In this document: positions 11,341 through 22,665 of the stretch, piece after piece
How the letters are laid out: each line of letters begins with the position of its first letter
Position numbering within the stretch: position 1 is the stretch's first letter
Source of the DNA: Amorphophallus konjac
Taxonomy: Eukaryota; Streptophyta; Magnoliopsida; Alismatales; Araceae
Assembly (NCBI GenBank): GCA_022559845.1
Contig: JAHNEJ010002013.1
Location: forward strand, 1,153,351 to 1,217,350
Direction: 5' to 3'
DNA: 64,000 nt
Position numbers and translations under genes: made by a program
Notes under the pieces: model-generated
What the model saw: the letters and a program-made list of their open reading frames with translations, nothing else
The model's database searches: none
What the model was told of the DNA's origin: nothing

Positions 11341-13409
11341 GTGGCCCGCGATGATGCCGACACCTCAGCGGTGATCGCCCGAACCCCATTGGCAACTGGG
11401 TTTGGCACGCCCCCGGTAGAGGCTCAACCACGAGCCTCCAACACGCTAGTGCCAGAAAATCTCTTGGCACAACGCCAGATGATCGAGTGCATTATCGAGA
11501 CAAAGCTCACCCAGTATGGTGAAGGGACGGTCACGGTGGATCTCTACAGTGTACCCTACCCGCTTCACCACCAGTTGAAGAAGCTTCCTCTAGAATACTC
11601 CAATCCCCCGAAGCTGCAAAAGTTCGATAGGCAGGGGTCGCCACATGAACACTTGGCCTACTATGTTACGGCCATGGGTGAGTTAGCGATGGATGAATCC
11701 TATCTCCTCCGCTACTTTGCCACTTTGCTCACGGGAACGGCCTTCCAATGGTACTCTCGTCTAAAGCCCAACTCAGTCATCGACTGGGCCGATCTCCAGA
11801 AGAAATTCCTCGACTGATTTCAAACGGCCGAGCGAAGGGTTTCCCTAGCCGAACTCTGTTCTCTTTGGCAAAAAAAGGGCGAGAGTGCCCTCGACTTCAT
11901 CAAGAAGTGGCGAGACCTCAGCATGAAGTGCGTCAATCCACCCATTCAGGAGGACGCTATCACTATATGTCGTCGAGGTCTGGCAGCCGAGGTTAGCGAA
12001 AAGCTTCTCGGCACCAATATCAAAGCTTCGATCAGCTCAATTCGGTGGTCACCGAGATAGAGATGTTCTTCGTCGATAACCCAAGCTATACTACAGCAAA
12101 GGGTAAACAAGCGCGAGAACACCAGCCCAGTAAGGAGGTGAATATCATAGAGTTCACCCCTGCCGCTAAGGCCAGTAAAGTGGCCGAATCCAGTGGCTCT
12201 GACAAAAAGCCAGCAGACAAGCCGGCTGCTCCTTCTTTCTCAGAGCGTATGAAGACACCATTCTCCTTCAAGAAAGAACATACGAAGATGCTCTTCGACC
12301 TCTGCATGGCTCAGAAGATTGTCGAACTGCCAGAAATTCGCAAGCCGGATGAGGCCCTGAAGACCGACGATCCCAGTTACTGCCTGTACCATCGCATGCT
12401 GGGTCATTCAATTGAAGATTGCTACATCTTCAAGACTCAGGCACAGAAGCTGATCCGAGACGGCCTCGTCAAGATGAAGAGCGGACTCGTCGATCCCCCG
12501 CAGCCACATACGTGGGCCAGGCCAGCTAAAGCAGCACGCGTGGCTCACCCCTCGGCCAATGTCATCCACATGATGGCCGCATTCTCTCTTTATGACGACG
12601 AATTAGAGGAGCCCAGCGCCCGTCAAAGGGAACGTTGGATCTGGTATCCAGGGTGGAGGCCTTGGCATGATCAGAGACCTCTCTCCTTCCCCAGGGAGAG
12701 AACTCAGCGACTCTTTGATATCCTCGTCGAGATTGGGCAAATCATGCCCCGTGACTCGCCTCCTGGCTACACCCATTGGGATCGTAGTCACCCTCAGTAT
12801 TGCCCCTTCCACGCAAGAATCTGCCACCCGATCGAGTCATATGAGGAAGTCCAATACCTCATTCAGGAACAGATCCAATGGGAGCAGATCGATGCGGAGG
12901 GAAACTCCATGTCGCTCGTCAGGCTTCGGCAAGCTGTCGAAGAGACCCTGAGCATCGCCAGGGATGCACCGGAGCGGCCAGACTCTCCTCAAGAGAATGG
13001 GCACGGGCTGCCTTACCAGCATCCTCCAGAATGGCTCAAGTTCCGGACTGACAACCAAGAAGCGCTCGAGCGACTACGAAGGCATAGAGAGCAGGAGGTC
13101 AGTCAAGAGACGGAGCCGACCAACTTCTCGGTCAACGTCATCCATTCCCCTGCTCCTCCGGCCCTCGAGGGTTCCCAGACATCCATAGCTAGCCAGCCAA
13201 CCTCAGCCACCTCGGTCGTGCAGTGGCGGCCCTGGCGGGAGCTAAAGTCTCTCGCTTTTCCTGAAGAAGACACTGCCAGGCTCCTCCGGGTCCTCCTCGG
13301 CTGGGAGGACGTTTTAGTGCGAGAGATGACGACAGGCTCTGCAGCTCTTCCTGGTCCTCCTCCTGTCCTATCCCCACCATCGACAATCGCGAATAGGAAG
13401 GGAAAGTAA
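11341..13409 (+). pseudogene. gag: Tat gag core and zinc knuckle region
   Basis: The retrotransposon gag core is clear: LTGTAFQWYSRL, WADLQKKFLD, then ALDFIKKWRDLSMKC. A TGA at 11815-11817 interrupts it. The frame shifts near 12015, and the second part runs from about 12045 to 13409 (FFVDNPSY, then YCLYHRMLGHSIEDCYIFK). That last motif is the C-x2-H-type knuckle used by Tat gags. A second, weaker one follows (YCPFHARICHPIES). Gag forms the virus-like particle and packages the RNA. This copy is broken by at least one stop and one frameshift. Confidence 0.8.
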
Positions 13410-13734
13410 AAACAGGGTGAGGCCCCACCTCAGCCTCATGACACCTCCCCAGCGGGGGGGCCGTCCGGTCCTCTTCGCCTACCTGTTGACACATTTCGGG
13501 GTACAAAGAAGACATCTTCGGAGTCTTCAGCGGCTTCGATTCAAGTGGTGGGCTCACCGCCACAAGGTTCCACCATTCCACAAAGTCGGGATAACTGTGT
13601 AGAGTGACAATGTCCCGCGACACTGTCAATGGTCGCCAAGCCCAGCTCTCATCATGGTTGCAAAGGCAAGACTAAGGAGCAGGACGACCAGTGTCCCTCT
13701 CTGCCCGCTTCTCAACAGAAGCCGCCGCCACCGC

Positions 13735-14110
13735 GGGTAAGGCATCAAACCGCGCATATGTCTTCCAACACCGGTCCCAACGTACCGGTTATGCAAAAGA
13801 CCTCTCCGCCGTCACCGCGGGTAAGGCATCAAACCGTGCATATGTCTTTCAACACCGGTCCCAACGTACCGGTTCAGCAAAAGACATCTCCGCCGCCACT
13901 GCGAGTAAGGCATCAAACCGCGCATGTGTCTTCCAACACCGGTCCCAACGTACCGGTTTAGCAGAAGACATCTCTATCGCCACCGCGATTAAGGCATCAA
14001 ACCGCGAACACGTCTTCGTACGCCAGTACCAGCCTACTGACTCCTCGTAGGCTCCCGCTGCCACTGCGGGTAAGGCACCAAATCGTGAACACGTCTTCGG
14101 ACGCCAGTCC
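13735..14110 (+). repeat. Second 84-bp tandem array (five units)
   Basis: GTAAGGCATCAAACCG recurs at about 13737, 13821, 13905, 13989 and 14070, spaced 84, 84, 84 and 81 bases. Each unit holds CAACACCGGTCCCAACG and an ACCGG..CCGGT palindromic part. The sequence is unrelated to the 84-bp array at 9.3-9.85 kb but has the same period. Confidence 0.9.
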
Positions 14111-14531
14111 CAGCATTCCGACATACCAGGAATTGCCGCTCGAGGTGATCGAGCAGGCGATTGATGCCACCTTCTAGATACAACAAGCGGAAGGCGTCTG
14201 GATCGAAATCCGGGCGAGGAAGAGTCAACGACCTCACCCTGCAAAGACATCAGCTCAGAGATATCCTCACCAGGATTTGTCAACTCCGGCCCTGGCACCT
14301 CTCCCTCCTACTCCCTTGGATACGGCTATCGCCAAGAGACAAGAGAAAAACAGGAGGAAGAACCTCAGAAGGTGGCTCAAGAAAAAGGCTGAACAAGCAG
14401 CCGCCCTGTAATTCCCGGCCGAGCCAACGCCTCTCCAAAGGCTCCATCAGCTCATTGATGACCTGGAGGAATACATCCCTCCTCGTCCTACCGGGGCTCT
14501 CCCACTCGACAGCTACATCCCGTGGGAAGAA

Positions 14532-16187
14532 ATGCAGAAACAAGTCTGCCTTAGAAATTGGGTCCAAGAGATGATCCAAAAGCTCAAGAATGGCGAAAGA
14601 CTCGTGATCCCTGAAGAGCTCTCCTTGTGCTATAAAGACGAGGAGATCACCACAGAGCAGCTAGAAGAAATGCTCCGACACTGCACCTGCAACATGGTGG
14701 CCATCCCACCGCCCGACAATATCAATACTTCTTGGCGGGGCGAGCCAGTGGCCTCCCAGACAAGACAAAGGGCTACCACCCCTCTTGGGCTACAGCCAGC
14801 ACAGGAACACACCGGACGCGGCCGAGGCCGGGGACGTGGTAGAGGTTGTGGGAGAACTCCCGAGTTACCCCTCTCTCCGTCCACCTTCGATCCGGAGCGA
14901 GTTATCCTCTTTCGAGGAGAGGAACCAGCTCCCATCCCGGAAGTAGGAATTCGAGGCGGACCCGGCATCTTCGATCCTTCCGACAGCAAAGAGGCTACTT
15001 CCAGCCTCCCAGTCCCTACACCAGTACCAACTTCCGCAGCAGAGCAAGCGGGACCGTCTGGCAAGGACGAGCCAACCCGCCAATCACCCCCAGAAGAGTC
15101 GTCATTAGCATCCATGTTCCAAGAGCCCGCTGGTGATCGAGGTCAATCTGGTCATGGTAATAAGGGCAAGGCGATGCAACTTCCCGATGGGGAATATCAC
15201 GGCAGCTCGCAGAAGGTTCAACCTGACATACTACCTTCTCTGGAGGATGCTCGAGCCCGAGCTGACAGGAAGGTCCTCCACCAGATGAAGCGCTTCCCTA
15301 CCAGCATCTCAATTTGGGAAGCCATCGCTTGGAGTAAGGATATGAGGGAGACCCTTATCAAAATACTCCAAGAGCCAGAAGTTTACGAAGCGCATGCCGC
15401 AGAAATGAAGGCAGCTGCCTATGGAGCCTTCGCAGCCACCATCACCTTCACGGAGAAAGACATGCTGCTTTCTCCTGTATGCGATAACCATCCTCTCTAT
15501 ATGAAGGGGAAGATCAATGGACATGATGTGAACCGGATCCTGGTGGATGCCGGTGCCGCTGATAACATCATGCCGCTCAAGACATTCAAGTCTCTATATC
15601 TGACCCCATACCTCCAGAAGGTCCAGGCGGTCAAGATATCCGGCTTCGACCAGAACACCGAGGACGTCCTCGGCCGGGTAGACGTCGATCTGGTGCTCGA
15701 TGATTTTGCCTCCAAGGCAACCTTCTACATCATCGACTCCAACACGTCTTATAAGATGTTGTTGGGCAGACCCTGGCTCCATGAAAATTGGGTCATCCCG
15801 TCAACTCTCCACCAATGCATCAAATATGCCAAGGACGGAGAGCAACATAAGGTCTTTACAGACCTGTCGCCGTTTACACCAGCAGAATGCAACCTAGCCG
15901 ACGCTGCGCTCTACTTCAAGGGGATTAGTCTGTACCCTGTGATCAAGAGCAAAAGCAACGGTTGGCTCTCAGAGGAAGATGATGATGACCTCTTCTTTGT
16001 TGATGAGGAAAGGCCAAGCTTCACCGGTTGTGTCTCGGTTCCAAGTCAGCCCCAGATCACCCTGAAAGGCGCCAGATCAACTTCGAGGCTAATCTCATTA
16101 GCCGGGCTATTGGCAAGAGCATATGCCTACCACCAGATTGCATCCAGCTCTCATGTGCATCCGAGGAGCACAGCGTCGAGTCACTGA
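14532..16187 (+). CDS. pro: Tat protease region (remnant open frame)
   Basis: An uninterrupted 551-codon frame. The N-terminal half is low-complexity, with an RG-box (GRGRGRGRGRGCGR, about residues 95-108) and Pro/Ser-rich stretches. The aspartic protease lies near residues 320-430: ILVDAGAADNIMP carries the D-x-G triad in the form used by Tat proteases, and LLGRPWLHENWVIPS is the conserved flap-side motif. The enzyme cleaves the polyprotein. The frame is lost near 16050, where the coding continues in another frame. Although open, it is part of a dead element. Confidence 0.75.
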   Translation: MQKQVCLRNWVQEMIQKLKNGERLVIPEELSLCYKDEEITTEQLEEMLRHCTCNMVAIPPPDNINTSWRGEPVASQTRQRATTPLGLQPAQEHTGRGRGRGRGRGCGRTPELPLSPSTFDPERVILFRGEEPAPIPEVGIRGGPGIFDPSDSKEATSSLPVPTPVPTSAAEQAGPSGKDEPTRQSPPEESSLASMFQEPAGDRGQSGHGNKGKAMQLPDGEYHGSSQKVQPDILPSLEDARARADRKVLHQMKRFPTSISIWEAIAWSKDMRETLIKILQEPEVYEAHAAEMKAAAYGAFAATITFTEKDMLLSPVCDNHPLYMKGKINGHDVNRILVDAGAADNIMPLKTFKSLYLTPYLQKVQAVKISGFDQNTEDVLGRVDVDLVLDDFASKATFYIIDSNTSYKMLLGRPWLHENWVIPSTLHQCIKYAKDGEQHKVFTDLSPFTPAECNLADAALYFKGISLYPVIKSKSNGWLSEEDDDDLFFVDEERPSFTGCVSVPSQPQITLKGARSTSRLISLAGLLARAYAYHQIASSSHVHPRSTASSH

Positions 16188-17032
16188 CAACATTCATTGT
16201 CACCTTCAAGCGACAAAGCCGGAACAAGAAGAAGGCTAACAGGGATAAACCTATTGTTTTCTACAAAGGAGACATGGTCCCTCAAGCCCCGCCAGATGAC
16301 GACTTCGACTGGTCTAGGTGAGCCGATGATACCCCTGAAGCAGTTCAGGTGTGGGGTGACCTGTCGCCGCATATTCAAGAGATGTATTTGAAACAACACA
16401 TTCCCCTGTGGCAGACCTCTGCCCAAAAAAGATACTTTCGACGACTATGGGACCCTTCCCAGGTCCGGGGGCAACCCTCGTCCTTCCACAAGGATACCAA
16501 GGGGCTTGGCTATGACCAGAACCCGGATTTTTGCGTCCACTACGCAGTTAACGTCGTAGGCTTGGCACTACCAGCCGACGACCAAGCAAGAGTTGAAGCT
16601 AAATTCAACAGCTCCGGAGATGAGGGAGAGGAAATCCTGATCCCGACCTTCGCCAAAGCTGGAACCCCGGCTCAAGATGTTGGGGAGCTTTCTTTGCCTC
16701 CCTGCCGAGACAAAGGAGCAGAAGAAGCGTCTCCGGTCTCTCAACCAGTCGAGGAACCTAGTACAATAAACCCTCATGAGGGGGGGGATCTTGCCGGTCA
16801 TAGCTACGAGAGATGGTCAGCTTCACCAGGCAACCCTGAGGAGACCTCAGCAACTCTAGTTGACGACTGCCGGCCTAAGGCCGGCGGCCCAGATCAATCC
16901 CCAATGGATTCCAGTGACAACCACTCTCCGGTCCCTTCCGCATCAATCGGTGGCTTCGAGAACCAAGAAATACACGAAGCCGACACCGATGATGAGGATT
17001 TCATCGACACCAACCCGCTCCTCCCGAGCTAG
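16046..17032 (+). pseudogene. Protease-RT linker region of Tat pol
   Basis: Three frames carry the linker: RRQINFEANLISRAIGK (from about 16046), then VFYKGDMVPQAPPDDD to 16321, then VWGDLSPHIQEMYLKQ to 17032. The last part is acidic and ends DDEDFIDTNPLLPS. Tat polyproteins have such a long variable linker between protease and RT. No domain is recognised; the frame changes mark decay. Confidence 0.6.
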
Positions 17033-17064
17033 AGGATGGTGGCCAGGCGACCGTCGATGATCTC

Positions 17065-18186
17065 GTGCAGATCAACCTGGGCGACGATGAAGCCCCTCAG
17101 CCTACATTCGTCAGTGCCCTCCTCACCGAGGCAGAGAAGCAGAGCTACAAGCAACTCCTGCTCGAGTTCAAGGACTGCTTCGCCTGGACCTACAGGGAGA
17201 TGCTAGGGCTAGACCCCTCTGTAGCAGAGCACGATCTGGCCATTTCTCCCTCAATCACTCCGGTCAAGCAACCACAGCGACGCATGCGTCACGAGTTGGA
17301 GCTCCAGGTCTCGGCCGAAGTCCACAAAATGGCGGAGGTTGACTTCATCGAGCCGTGCATCTACCCGATCTGGCTCGCCAATATAGTTCCAGTCAAGAAG
17401 AAGAACGGTCAAGTTCGCATCTGCGTCGACTTTCGAGACCTCAACAAAGCCTGTCCTAAGGATGACTTCCCAGTTCCAATTACTGAAACGATGGTCGATA
17501 TGACCACCGGTCATGAAGCCCTGTCGTTCATGGACGGGTCGTCCGGTTATAATCAAATCCGAATGTCCCTCAAAGACAAGAATCAGATAGCCTTCAGATC
17601 CCCCAAGGGGATTTTCAATTACAAACGCATGCCCTTCGGTTTGAAGAATGCCGGTGCTACTTACTAAAGGACTATGACCAAAATATTCGACGAGATGCTA
17701 CACAACACCGTCGAATGCTATGTTGACGACCTCGTCGTCAAGACCAAAAGGCGTGAAGACCATTTGCGCGACCTTCGCCAAGTCTTCGAGCGTCTCCGGT
17801 AATATGGGCTCAAGATGAACCCCATGAAATGCGCCTTTGGCATATCCAGCGGCAAATTTCTCGGCTTCGTCGTCAGGTACCGGGGAATCGAGGTGGACCC
17901 CAGCAAGATCAAAGCGATCCGGGAGCTTCCACCGCCCAGTAACATCACCAAACTTAGGTCCTTCCAAGGGAGGCTGACCTACATTCGGAGGTTTATTTCT
18001 AACCTCTCCGGTCGATGCGCGCCTTTCAGCAAGCTGATGAAGAAAGACGCCCCATTTACATGGGACTCGGAATGCCAAGCGGCTTTCGAGCAAATCAAGA
18101 AGTACCTCCTTACTCCCCCAGTTTTGGGAGCACCAGTCAAGGGTAAACCCCTCATCCTTTACATTGCTGCATGGACGCTTCGTTAG
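17065..18186 (+). pseudogene. pol: Tat reverse transcriptase
   Basis: RT motifs stand in order: DFIEPCIYPIWLANIVPVKK, RICVDFRDLNKACPKDDFP, FMDGSSGYNQI, RMPFGLKNAGATY, then the active site YVDDLVVKT and the thumb region (FLGFVVRYRGIEVDP, FQGRLTYIRRFI). Stops fall at 17665 (TAA) and 17800 (TAA), and the frame shifts near 18168. RT copies element RNA into DNA. This copy is inactive. Confidence 0.93.
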
Positions 18187-18640
18187 GAGCTCTGTTGGCG
18201 CAGATCAATGAAGAAGGTAAAGAGCAGCCCCTCTATTACCTCAGATGGAAGCTCATCGGTGCCGAGTACCGCTACTCCCCCATGGAGAAGGTCTGCTTAG
18301 CACTAGTGTTCGCAGTTAAAAAGCTGCGGCATTACCTCCTGTCTCACTGGGTCGAGCTTATCTCCAAGCATGACCCTCTGAAGTATCTCCTTCGACGGCC
18401 TATCCTCTCACACAGATTGGGGAGGTGGGCTCTCCTATTGATGGAGTACGACATTACCTATGTCCCCAGAAAAGCAATCAAAGGACATGGTATGGCTGAA
18501 TTCTTGGCAGCCCATCCAGTGCCAGATGATTCACCCTTCAACTCGGAGCTCCCGGACGAGGAGTCCCTTGCTACACAATCACAACAACCGGTTGAACAGA
18601 GCGGAGATGTCTTGCATTATTGGCAGCAAAGCTGCTCTCA
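18171..18640 (+). pseudogene. pol: Tat RNase H (retroviral-type position)
   Basis: Typical RNase H of Ty3/gypsy pol: MDASLGALLAQINEEGKEQP, YSPMEKVCLALVFAVKKLRHY, RLGRWALLLMEYDITYVP. The reading frame changes at both ends, from RT near 18168 and again near 18460-18600 into the second RNase H. Confidence 0.85.
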
Positions 18641-19179
18641 CAACCAGCGTACCTTGCTGGGAGCTCTACTTCGATGGTGCTTCTCGAGGGATCACCCAGA
18701 GCAACCAGGATCCAGCCACCACGGCGGGTGCCGGCATTGTTTTCCTGACTCCTCAGGGCGGAGTTTTGTACAACTCTTGCGCCCTCATGAAGTCCCTGAC
18801 CAACAATGAAGCCGAATATGAAGCTCTACTTATTGGGCTCCAGATGACTCTCCACATGGGCATTAAATGCCTTAAAGCCTACGGGGACTCCCAACTAATA
18901 GTCCGGCAGGTCCTTGGCATCTATGACGTGCGGAAGCCAGAGTTGGTTCCATACCACACCGCCGTCACCAGATTAACCCAGGAGTTCTATTTCTTCAAAA
19001 TAGATCACATTTCCAGAAGCAGCAACGCCCAGGCGGATGCTTTAGCAAAATTGGCCGCGGCCATCAAGCTCCCGCCCGAGGGCGAGGTCGACATCGTCGT
19101 CAAGCACAGAAGACTGATGCCGAGCTCACTCGAAGGCCACACCGGTCTCACCATCTACGAGGTCCACGACCTTGACTAG
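18641..19179 (+). pseudogene. Second, archaeal-type RNase H (Tat hallmark)
   Basis: A second RNase H follows the first: WELYFDGASRG, SLTNNEAEYEALLIGLQM, LKAYGDSQLIVRQV, ISRSSNAQADALAKLA. The D, E, D and final D positions all look present. An extra archaeal-type RNase H downstream of RT-RNase H is a known feature of the Tat lineage and supports the classification. It is open from 18460 to 19179 in one frame. Confidence 0.88.
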
Positions 19180-19269
19180 AGCCCACCTCCAGAAGAAGAT
19201 GATTGGCGTGCGCCTATCATCAAATTCAAGAAAGGGTGGCTTCCCCATGATCGAGCTCAATGAGTCCAG

Positions 19270-20490
19270 CTACTCCGCTGAGCAACCTCTTACGAGTTGA
19301 TTGGCGAATCCTTGTATCGGCTCGTCCACGAGAAGGACAAGTCGGTTCTCCTGAGATTTGTCTCTCTGGCGGAAGCTCGAGCCATCATGCAGGAGGTCCA
19401 CTCCGGATTGTGCAGTGCACACCAGGCCGGAGATCGGATGAAGCATAACATCAAGCTTAAAGGTTTCTACTGGCCGACCATGTACGCGGATTGCGTCCAA
19501 TACGTCCGCGCATGCCATCAGTGCCAAGCCTTTGGCCCAGTACCCAGAAAACCTCCTAACCCACTGCGCCCTACGGCCCCCACCTGGCCATTCACTGAGT
19601 GGGGCATGGACATCACGGGGCCTTTCCCGCCATCTTCCAAGGGCCATAAATACATCTTGGCCGCCACTGGCTACTTCTCTCGTTGGGCGGAGGCTCTACC
19701 CTTGCGAGAGGTCACCGGTGAAGTCGTTACCAGATTCGTCCGGCAAAACATCATATACCGATTCGGTACTCCCAGCCGCATAGTGTCCGACAATGGGACA
19801 CCCTTCAAGAATAAGGCCGTATACCAGTTAGCGGCCAAATTCCAAATCGACTGGAGAACCTCTTTGGTATACAACCCCCAGGCTAACGGTTTAGCGGAGG
19901 CCTTCAACAAAACCCTATGTAAGCTCCTGGCTAAGGTGGTTAGCCACCGAAAACGTGACTGTGGTGAAAAGGTCTTTGAGGCATTGTGGGCCTACCGGAC
20001 GGTCTACAAAACCCCTATGGGGTGCTCGCCATTTTCCCTTGCCTACGGGTCAGAGGCGGTTATCCCCATCGAAATCCAGTTAGCCTCTTATCGCATGGCA
20101 GTCCACACCGGCCTCGCCAGTTCTGATGAAAATGAGTACCAGAGAAGGCTAGAAGAGCTCGCCGACCTAGAAGGCAAGCGACTCGAAGCCTACAAGCACC
20201 TACAAGCATACCAGGCCCGCATGGCCTAGGCCTATGATAAGCTCGTTAGGCAGTGAGCTTTCAAGCAAGGCGACCTCGTCATGATCAAGGAAAAAGAGGT
20301 CATGGCGGGGCGCTCCAGTGGAAAACTACAGCCAAATTGGCGAGGTCCGTACATCATCCAGAATATCTATGAGGGTGGGGCCTACACGGTTGTTGATCAC
20401 AAGGGTCACAGACCGTTCCCGCCTCTCAACGGTAAACACATGAAGCTATATTGCACTCCAGAGCATGAGTTCGCGCGCCAGCCAGACTGA
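19270..20490 (+). pseudogene. pol: Tat integrase
   Basis: Zinc finger (VHSGLCSAHQ, then CHQCQ) is followed by the catalytic core GMDITGPF, VSDNGTPF and NGLAEAFNK, with 35 residues between the second Asp and the Glu. The C-terminal part has the GPY-type tail (LQPNWRGPYIIQ). Two in-frame stops, TAG 20227 and TGA 20254, separate core and tail, and a stop lies just upstream near 19279. Integrase would insert the cDNA. This copy is dead. Confidence 0.9.
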
Positions 20491-20716
20491 GGTGCACGTC
20501 CCAGCTACTACCAATAAGGCCGATCATCCCCGTAGAGGATCCCACCGGTCGGTCCTTCCAGTCTACAATTCCCAGTCAACCAACCAGCTCGGCTCCTCGG
20601 AATCGCCGCCAGGCAGCCGCGGGAACCGGTCTCCTGCCCTCGTTCTCGTCACTATGGGAGCACGAGCGCCTCTGCACCGACACCAGTCTAGCCGCCAGGC
20701 TCTCAGGTAAGTCAAA
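20491..20716 (+). other. Start of the Tat 3' untranslated region
   Basis: Non-coding spacer after the pol stop at 20488-20490. It shows no motif beyond composition similar to the flanking UTR. Confidence 0.5.
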
Positions 20717-20960
20717 AAAAATAACACAACAAAAAAATGGGGTTAAAAATAGAGATGCCCCGGCAGACCCAGTCATCCTCACCATAATAGGGTGGCTGGG
20801 GGTAAAAAGGCCAACAACCCGACTGAGGTGGAAACCCGAAAGGGCACCTCAGGCAAAATTGGGAAGCCCCTCGATGTGAAAACCCACAAGGTGCGTCGAA
20901 AAAAGCTAAAGGGGGTCGGCTCTAGCAAAAACCTGAAAGGGCGGTAGAGCCGATAACGAG
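20717..20960 (+). repeat. 3' UTR module, copy 1
   Basis: The module begins AAAAAAATGGGGTTAAAAAT, followed by AGAGATGCCCC. It contains short repeats of the type GAAAACCCGAAAGGGC / GTGAAAACCCACAAGG and ends GGGCGGTAGAGCCGATAA. It matches 21490-21735 along its length, so the block was duplicated within the UTR. It has no coding sense. Confidence 0.85.
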
Positions 20961-21489
20961 AAAATCTTCTTCTCCCTACCAGTCAACATAGCCTTCCACC
21001 TGTCCTTTGGTGGGCCGCTAGCCTCACCCAGAACCAGTCCCCAATCCACTTACATTGCTACGGTGCAAGCCCTTCAATCCCCCAGTTGACCCTGCATTAC
21101 TCCCGCTCAGCTTGGCCAGCCTCTGGCCCTCACCTCAATGTCGCAGTTCAACCAGTCCCTGTAACTGTCAAACTTCCAGTCACCGTCTCGGTAAACCTGC
21201 ATCCTGACACATTCCCAGACATTTACTATTCCCTGTCCCCACATCCCACGTATCCAGTAAATCCAGAGCCTTCCAGTTCATTAGAATCCCAGTTACCCAT
21301 ACAACCCCAGATTCACTAGTCACAACCCCAGTCATACCTTGCCATGGCGAAGTGGCCTTTCGCCACCATGGCTCAGGAATTTCAAAAAACCCTTAAGAGT
21401 GGTCGAACAATATTCGGCCACCCACACTTTCCAGTCTCAGGTTACGTCCCCTGACAGCAATAGGCTATGGACGATAGTCTCAAAAGAAA

Positions 21490-21735
21490 GAGAAATAAAA
21501 AAAATGGGGTTAAAAATAGAGATACCCCGACGGCCTCAGTCAACTCTCTCTACGAGACGACTGGGGGCAAAAATTGCCACCAACCCAGCTGAGGTGAAAA
21601 CCCGAAAGGGCGCCCCAGGCAAAATCGGGTAACCCCTCGGTGTGAAAACCCGCAAGGGCACACCAGAAAAAGCTAAAGGGGGGCAGCTCTGGCGAAAACC
21701 CGCAAGGGCGGTAGAGCTGGTAAAGATAAAAAAAA
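21490..21735 (+). repeat. 3' UTR module, copy 2
   Basis: It has the same order of elements as copy 1 (AAAAAATGGGGTTAAAAAT, AGAGATACCCC, AACCCAGCTGAGGTG, GTGAAAACCCGCAAGGGC, GGGCGGTAGAGCTGGTAA), about 770 bases downstream. The GAAAACCCGCAAGGGC sub-repeat occurs three to four times here. Confidence 0.85.
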
Positions 21736-21844
21736 ACAACTTTCTCCCTCTCCACTTTTCACTTACAAAGCCGTCGGCCATGACACGTACCGATGGCGAG
21801 CTCAACATCACTTCACGATAATGGTGGCCACTACACCCCCGAGG

Positions 21845-22665
21845 GTCGGTCATCGCAAGTTTTCAATTCTAGTTTTGGCTACAACGCCTTCACAGGCCGG
21901 CCGCCAGTCTCCAGTTCCAGTTTCGGCTACAACGCCTTCACAGGCCAGCCGCCAGTCTCCAGTTTCCAGTTTCGGCTACAATGCCTTCACAGGCCAGCCG
22001 CCAGTTTTCAATTCTAGTCTCGGCTACAATGCCTTCACAGGCCAGCCGCTAGTGTCCAGTTTCCAATTTTGGCTACAACGCCTTCACAGGCCAGCCGCCA
22101 GTTTTCAATTCCAGTTTCGGCTACAACACCTTCACAGGCCAGCCGCCAGTCTCCAGTTTCCAGTTTCGGCTACAACGCCTTCACAGGCCGGTCGCCAGTC
22201 TCCAGTTTGGCTACAACGCCTTCACAGGCCAGCCGTCAGTCTCCAGTTTCCAGTTTCGGCTACAACGCCTTCATAGGCCAGCCGCCAGTTTTCAATTCCA
22301 GTTTCGGCTACAACGCCTTCACAGGCCAGCCGCCAGTCTCCAGTTTCCAGTTTCCGCTACAATGCCTTCACAGGTCAGCCGTCACTTTTCAATTCCAATC
22401 TCGGCTACAACGCCTTCACATGCCAGCTGCCAGTCTCCAGCTTCCAGTCTCGGCTACAACGCCTTCACAGGCCAGCCGCCAGCTTCCAGCTCCAGCCTCG
22501 GCTACAATGCCCTCATAGGCTAGCTGCCCAGCTTCAAGTCCCAGCCTCGGCTACACCGCCTTCACAGGCCCAGTCGACAGTTTTTGACTCCAGCCTCGGC
22601 TATGACGCCTTTGCGGTCTAGCTGCCCAGCCCCCAGTTCCAGTCTTGGTTATAACACCTTTTCAG
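21845..22665 (+). repeat. 3' UTR tandem array (about 48-bp unit)
   Basis: GGCTACAACGCCTTCACAGG recurs about 16 times between 21877 and 22610, spaced mostly 40-55 bases. Each is followed by a variable CCAGCCGCCAGTYTCCAGTT part. Units decay toward the right edge. Tat/Ogre 3' UTRs are known sites where tandem repeats arise. Confidence 0.92.

Noticed and set aside
21536..21853. Minus frames with repeated GFH/GFxP patterns
   Set aside because: They are the antisense of the GAAAACCCGCAAGGGC sub-repeats in the 3' UTR module.
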